In this document: one piece after another, positions 60,719 through 64,000 of the stretch
Position numbering within the stretch: the first letter of the stretch is position 1
Layout of the letters: the number at the start of each line of letters is the position of its first letter
Origin: Hydrogenophaga sp.
Lineage (GTDB): Bacteria > Pseudomonadota > Gammaproteobacteria > Burkholderiales > Burkholderiaceae_C
Assembly: GCF_030373245.1 (NCBI RefSeq)
Contig: NZ_JAUCZF010000002.1
Coordinates: forward strand, 434,001-498,000
Direction of reading: 5' to 3'
DNA: 64,000 nucleotides
Translations under genes and position numbers: made by a program
The notes under the pieces: generated by a model
What the model was told of the DNA's origin: nothing
Database searches by the model: none
What the model saw: the letters and a program-made list of their open reading frames with translations, nothing else

Positions 60719-61099
60719 TGAAACAAATATGTATCAAAGTGTACGGACTAATGGCCGCGTGGGGCGCAAGGTGCAGCCATCTCAGCCGCCCTTGACGTGA
60801 AGTTCTTGGGGTTTCCCCAGGGTTTCATGGGTCAATTGCACCAGGGCGGGGTGGTTCAACGCCGATCGGGGGGGTTGAGGGATCGGTGTGCATGGTTGAG
60901 GAGCGAAAAGAGGCAAACCCGTGATTGTGCACAGGCTGGGGCCGATTGAACATCCTGTAAACAGGTGAGGTCTGGGCGGTTTGTCGGTCTGGCAGAGCGG
61001 CTCTGGACCGAACCGAGCACAGTGGCTGAACCCCTGTTGTCACCCGGAGGATGCCGCGACGGTCGAAGCTGGCCATGAAACCCGGTATTCTTGGTTGTC
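60719..61099. other. 381-bp non-coding gap
   Basis: No plausible gene. A short AT-rich tract (ACAAATATGTATCAAAGTGT, 60723-60742) is likely the promoter of the DUF2726-like gene. A GGGG/CCCC hairpin (CTTGGGGTTTCCCCAG, around 60809) is seen. No repeat or RNA gene was recognised. Confidence 0.4.
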
Positions 61100-62011
61100 A
61101 TGAGCCTGCTGTTTGATTCGTTCTGGCGCGCGGTGGCCTATTGCGTGCATCCGCGGGTGATCGCCCTCTCCTTTTTGCCGCTGGTCATGATGGTGTTGCT
61201 GTCGTTCGGCCTGGGATATTTCTTTTGGGAGGGCGCGGTCGCATCCGTCACAGCGTGGCTGGAAAGCTATTCGCTGGTGCAGACCTTTCTGGCCTGGCTG
61301 GAGGGCATCGGTCTGGGTGCGTTGCGAACGGTGTTCGGCCCATTGCTGGTGCTGGTGCTGGCCACGCCGATGATCGTCTTGCTCTGTCTGCTCCTGGTGG
61401 CCATGTTCATGACGCCCACGATGGTGGAAATGGTCGGCCAGCGCCGATTCGCCGGGTTGGAGCGCAAGCAGGGGGGATCGTTGCTGATCAGCGTGTTGTG
61501 GTCGCTGGGCTCGACCTTGCTGGCCTTGGTGGCGCTGGTGGTTTCGATGCCGTTGTGGCTGGTGCCGCCCCTGGTGCTGATCCTGCCACCACTGATCTGG
61601 GGCTGGCTGACCTACCGGGTGTTTGCGTTTGACGCGCTGGCGGTGCATGCCAGTGCGCAAGAGCGCAAGCAGATCCTGAGCGAACGGCGCGGTCAGTTGC
61701 TGCTCATGGGTGTGCTCAGTGGCTATCTGGGCGCAGCACCGAGTCTGCTCTGGGCGTCTGGGGCGATGTTCATCGCCATGGCGCCGCTGCTGGTACCAGT
61801 GGCCATCTGGGTGTACACGCTGGTGTTCGCCTTTGCGTCGTTGTGGTTTGCCCACTACGCACTCAGCTGCCTGCAAGCGCTGCGTGCCTCGCCCCTAACC
61901 GAGCAGGTCGATGTGGTGTCAGACCTCGACCCGCTGCCAGGCCCTCCCCAGCGCGATCAGCCCGAGCGCTTGCCGCACGCGCCTTCCTCCGACACAAGCA
62001 CCCCGCCATGA
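61100..62011 (+). CDS. EI24/CysZ-like membrane protein
   Basis: A 303-residue protein with about six hydrophobic segments and the EI24 family layout (CVHPRVIALSFLPLVMMVLL, GWLTYRVFAFDALAVHA). CysZ in E. coli is a sulphate channel of this family; whether this protein carries sulphate is not shown. ATG at 61100 chosen over GTG 9 nt upstream. C-terminal tail is Pro-rich and cytosolic. Stop overlaps the next gene (ATGA). Confidence 0.78.
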   Translation: MSLLFDSFWRAVAYCVHPRVIALSFLPLVMMVLLSFGLGYFFWEGAVASVTAWLESYSLVQTFLAWLEGIGLGALRTVFGPLLVLVLATPMIVLLCLLLVAMFMTPTMVEMVGQRRFAGLERKQGGSLLISVLWSLGSTLLALVALVVSMPLWLVPPLVLILPPLIWGWLTYRVFAFDALAVHASAQERKQILSERRGQLLLMGVLSGYLGAAPSLLWASGAMFIAMAPLLVPVAIWVYTLVFAFASLWFAHYALSCLQALRASPLTEQVDVVSDLDPLPGPPQRDQPERLPHAPSSDTSTPP

Positions 62012-62856
62012 CACTCGCCTCCGACCCGTCTTCGCCACACATCACGCCGCCCGCATTCGGCCTCATCATCATTGGCGACGAGATTCTCTCGGGCAAACGG
62101 GCCGACAAGCACCTGCCCAAAGTGGCTGAGCTGATGTCCACTCGTGGCCTGTCGCTGGCCTGGGCGCAATGCATCGGCGACGACCGAGCCCGCATCACCG
62201 CCGCCCTGCGCGAAGCTTTTGCCGGTGGCGAAGTGGTCTTCTCTTGCGGTGGCATCGGTGCCACGCCGGACGACCACACTCGCCAGTGCGCGGCCGCCGC
62301 GCTGGGGCGCGACCTGGTGCTCCACCCGGAGGCCAAGTCGTTGATCGAGCAGCGCATGCGCGACGTGGCCATCGAGCAAGGCCAGGTTTTTGACCCGCTG
62401 CGCCCCGACAACGTGCACCGCTACAACATGGGGACCTTTCCAGCTGGCGCGCGCCTGATCCACAACCCGTACAACAAAATTCCGGGCTTCACTTGCGAGG
62501 GTGAGGGCGGTGGTGTGGTGCATTTTGTGCCCGGTTTCCCGGTCATGGCCTGGCCCATGATCGAGTCGGTGCTGGACACCGAATACAAGGCCTGGCATCG
62601 GCAAGGCGTCTGGATGGAGCGCTCGGTGGTGGTGATGGGCGCCATGGAGGCGGCGCTCACACCGCTCATGGAGGGTATCGAAGAGGCGCACGCGGTCAAG
62701 GTGTTCAGCCTGCCCAGCGTGGACCATCCCCAGTTCGGACGCCACATCGAGCTCGGCGTCAAGGGCGAACCGGTGGCCGTGGGTTTGGCGTTTGTTCAAT
62801 TGCTCGATGGATTGCGCGCACAGGGTGCGCGCCTGGGCCCCGAAATGGTGCGATGA
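62008..62856 (+). CDS. CinA-like molybdopterin-binding-fold protein
   Basis: A 282-residue protein with an MoeA/CinA N-terminal MPT-binding-fold domain: FGLIIIGDEILSGKRADKHL, VVFSCGGIGATPDDHTRQCAA in part, and MGTFPAGARLIHNP. It lacks the C-terminal nicotinamide-nucleotide amidase domain of full CinA. The C-terminal half is a distinct extension. It is probably a short CinA relative with unknown substrate and no demonstrated link to the Mo/W island. Confidence 0.82.
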   Translation: MTLASDPSSPHITPPAFGLIIIGDEILSGKRADKHLPKVAELMSTRGLSLAWAQCIGDDRARITAALREAFAGGEVVFSCGGIGATPDDHTRQCAAAALGRDLVLHPEAKSLIEQRMRDVAIEQGQVFDPLRPDNVHRYNMGTFPAGARLIHNPYNKIPGFTCEGEGGGVVHFVPGFPVMAWPMIESVLDTEYKAWHRQGVWMERSVVVMGAMEAALTPLMEGIEEAHAVKVFSLPSVDHPQFGRHIELGVKGEPVAVGLAFVQLLDGLRAQGARLGPEMVR

Positions 62857-62890
62857 GAAGGAGCCCCAGTCTGGTGCAATTAATGCGGAC

Positions 62891-62905
62891 GCACTGATTT
62901 GGTGC
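62891..62905. promoter_or_regulatory. NtrC-type binding site upstream of glnA
   Basis: GCACTGATTTGGTGC fits the NtrC form GCACy-N5-rGTGC. It lies about 130 bp upstream of the sigma-54 promoter. A weaker second site TGCACCGAAGCGGGCGG is at 62931. Confidence 0.65.
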
Positions 62906-63023
62906 TTTCAGTTCAATACCCCGAATGGCGTGCACCGAAGCGGGCGGCTCGAAATCTTGTGCACGATAATGCCCACCAAGCGGCGCTTGCCAGGTCTGTG
63001 GCTGACGGCACGGGTCGGCCAAA

Positions 63024-63039
63024 TGGCACAGAAACTGCT
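63024..63039 (+). promoter_or_regulatory. Sigma-54 promoter of glnA
   Basis: TGGCACAGAAACTGCT: GG (63025-63026), ten bases, GC (63037-63038), matching TGGCACr-N4-yTGCw. Distance to the glnA ATG is about 54 bp. With the upstream NtrC-type site this indicates nitrogen-regulated transcription. Confidence 0.8.
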
Positions 63040-63092
63040 TAGTCCTATCGTTCGTTCATTTTTTTCCACCGACCCAGCTACAGGAGTATTTG

Positions 63093-64000
63093 ATGGCCAA
63101 GACCGTCGCAGACGTGATGCAAATGGTGAAAGACAACGAAGTCAAGTTTGTTGACTTCCGTTTCACCGACACCCGAGGCAAAGAGCAGCACGTGACCGTG
63201 CCGATTTCGCACTTTGACGAGGAAAAGTTCACTTCGGGCCACGCGTTCGACGGATCTTCGGTGGCGGGTTGGAAAGGTATCGAAGCCTCGGACATGCAGC
63301 TCATGCCCGACTCGAACACCGCCAACATCGACCCGTTCTATGAAGAGACGACGCTGTTTCTTCAGTGTGATGTGATTGAACCGGGTGACGGCAAGGCGTA
63401 CGACCGCGATCCGCGCTCCATCGCCAAACGCGCTGAGGCTTTCCTCAAGGCTTCCGGCCTGGGCGACACCGCCTACTTCGGTCCGGAGCCCGAGTTCTTC
63501 ATCTTTGACGGCGTGCGCTGGAGCAATGAGCCCGGTCGCGTGATGTACGAGATTGAGGAGTACGAAGCTCCCTGGAACAGTGGTGCCAAGCTCGAAGGCG
63601 GCAACCGCGGCCACCGTCCCACCGTCAAAGGCGGCTACTTCCCTGTGCCCCCGGTCGACAGCACGCAGGACATGCGCGCCGAAATGTCGCTGATCCTGGA
63701 ATCGCTGGGGATCCCGGTCGAAGTGTTCCACCATGAGGTGGCTGGCGCGGGCCAGAATGAGATCGGCACCAAATTCAGCACGCTCGTCGAGCGAGCTGAC
63801 TGGACCCAGGTGCTGAAGTACGTGGTGCAGAACGTGGCCAACGCCTACGGCAAGACCGCCACCTTCATGCCCAAGCCCTACGCGGGCGACAACGGCTCGG
63901 GCATGCACGTGCACCAGTCGATCTGGAAGGATGGCAAGAACCTGTTTGCCGGTGACGGCTACGCCGGTCTGTCGGACTTCGCGCTGTACTACGTGGGCGG
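63093..64000 (+). CDS. glnA: Type I glutamine synthetase (3' part outside window)
   Basis: The first 302 codons of GlnA, running off the window. Start [22 protein letters not shown] in part; the DGSS motif [12 protein letters not shown]; metal/glutamate site [32 protein letters not shown] in part; and [16 protein letters not shown] for ATP/metal. It condenses glutamate and ammonia; adenylylation site is beyond the window. ATG at 63093 follows CAGGAGTATTTG. Confidence 0.96.
   Translation, partial: MAKTVADVMQMVKDNEVKFVDFRFTDTRGKEQHVTVPISHFDEEKFTSGHAFDGSSVAGWKGIEASDMQLMPDSNTANIDPFYEETTLFLQCDVIEPGDGKAYDRDPRSIAKRAEAFLKASGLGDTAYFGPEPEFFIFDGVRWSNEPGRVMYEIEEYEAPWNSGAKLEGGNRGHRPTVKGGYFPVPPVDSTQDMRAEMSLILESLGIPVEVFHHEVAGAGQNEIGTKFSTLVERADWTQVLKYVVQNVANAYGKTATFMPKPYAGDNGSGMHVHQSIWKDGKNLFAGDGYAGLSDFALYYVG

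Noticed and set aside
60720-61099. Small open frames of about 80 codons in the gap before the EI24 gene
   Set aside because: No ribosome binding site, no coding-like codon use, and no recognisable protein.

Overview
The window reads as chromosome from a Comamonadaceae betaproteobacterium, most like Hydrogenophaga. The reasons are the high G+C, the gene order gyrA-serC-pheA-tyrA-aroA/cmk-rpsA-ihfB-lapA-lapB, the fused aroA-cmk gene, a tmRNA with tag ANDERFALAA, and an ubiquinone pathway gene (ubiG). No tRNA, rRNA, CRISPR array, prophage or complete insertion sequence is visible. Genus assignment is an inference from gene content.

1-15 kb, housekeeping: a TAXI-type TRAP solute receptor, xerD, a RIO kinase, a small zinc-ribbon protein, dbpA, a DUF455 ferritin-like protein, a gamma-carbonic anhydrase, hslO (Hsp33), a NadR-like ATPase, ftsB, eno, a DUF1330 protein, kdsA, pyrG, coaBC, and a Tat-exported metallo-beta-lactamase-fold hydrolase behind a clear sigma-70 promoter with a large palindromic operator. 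Three copies of a GC-rich dispersed repeat sit between genes at 6.2, 8.4 and 9.8 kb.

15-42 kb, a molybdenum/tungsten island: (a) a one-component regulator divergent from a tungstate ABC transporter (tupBCA order), followed in the same direction by an extra ModA-like lipoprotein and a complete FecB/FecCD/FepC-type importer that resembles the MolBCA molybdate importers; (b) convergent modABC and a divergent modE sharing a near-consensus ModE dyad; (c) a GAF/PAS/Fis regulator without an AAA+ domain; (d) a leftward form II CO-dehydrogenase-like (molybdenum hydroxylase) operon coxS-L-M-D-E-G, xdhC, mocA, ending in a 122-bp MITE-like palindrome that supplies the mocA stop codon; (e) divergent from it, a tungsten aldehyde oxidoreductase operon aorA-B-C-D plus a 99-residue unknown; (f) a nitronate monooxygenase-like protein and an OsmC protein. 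Uptake, cofactor maturation, metal-responsive regulation and two metalloenzymes of opposite metal preference are therefore together.

42-64 kb, housekeeping again: crcB, rdgC, lapB-lapA, ihfB, rpsA, aroA-cmk, tyrA, pheA, serC, gyrA, an OmpA-family protein, ubiG, gph, ssrA, a DUF2062 protein, an RsuA-type pseudouridine synthase, a DUF2726-like protein, an EI24 protein, a CinA-like MPT-binding protein and the start of glnA, which has a good sigma-54 promoter and an NtrC-type site.

The most unusual part is the Mo/W island, above all the three-transporter arrangement and the shared cox/aor control region with two matching dyads.
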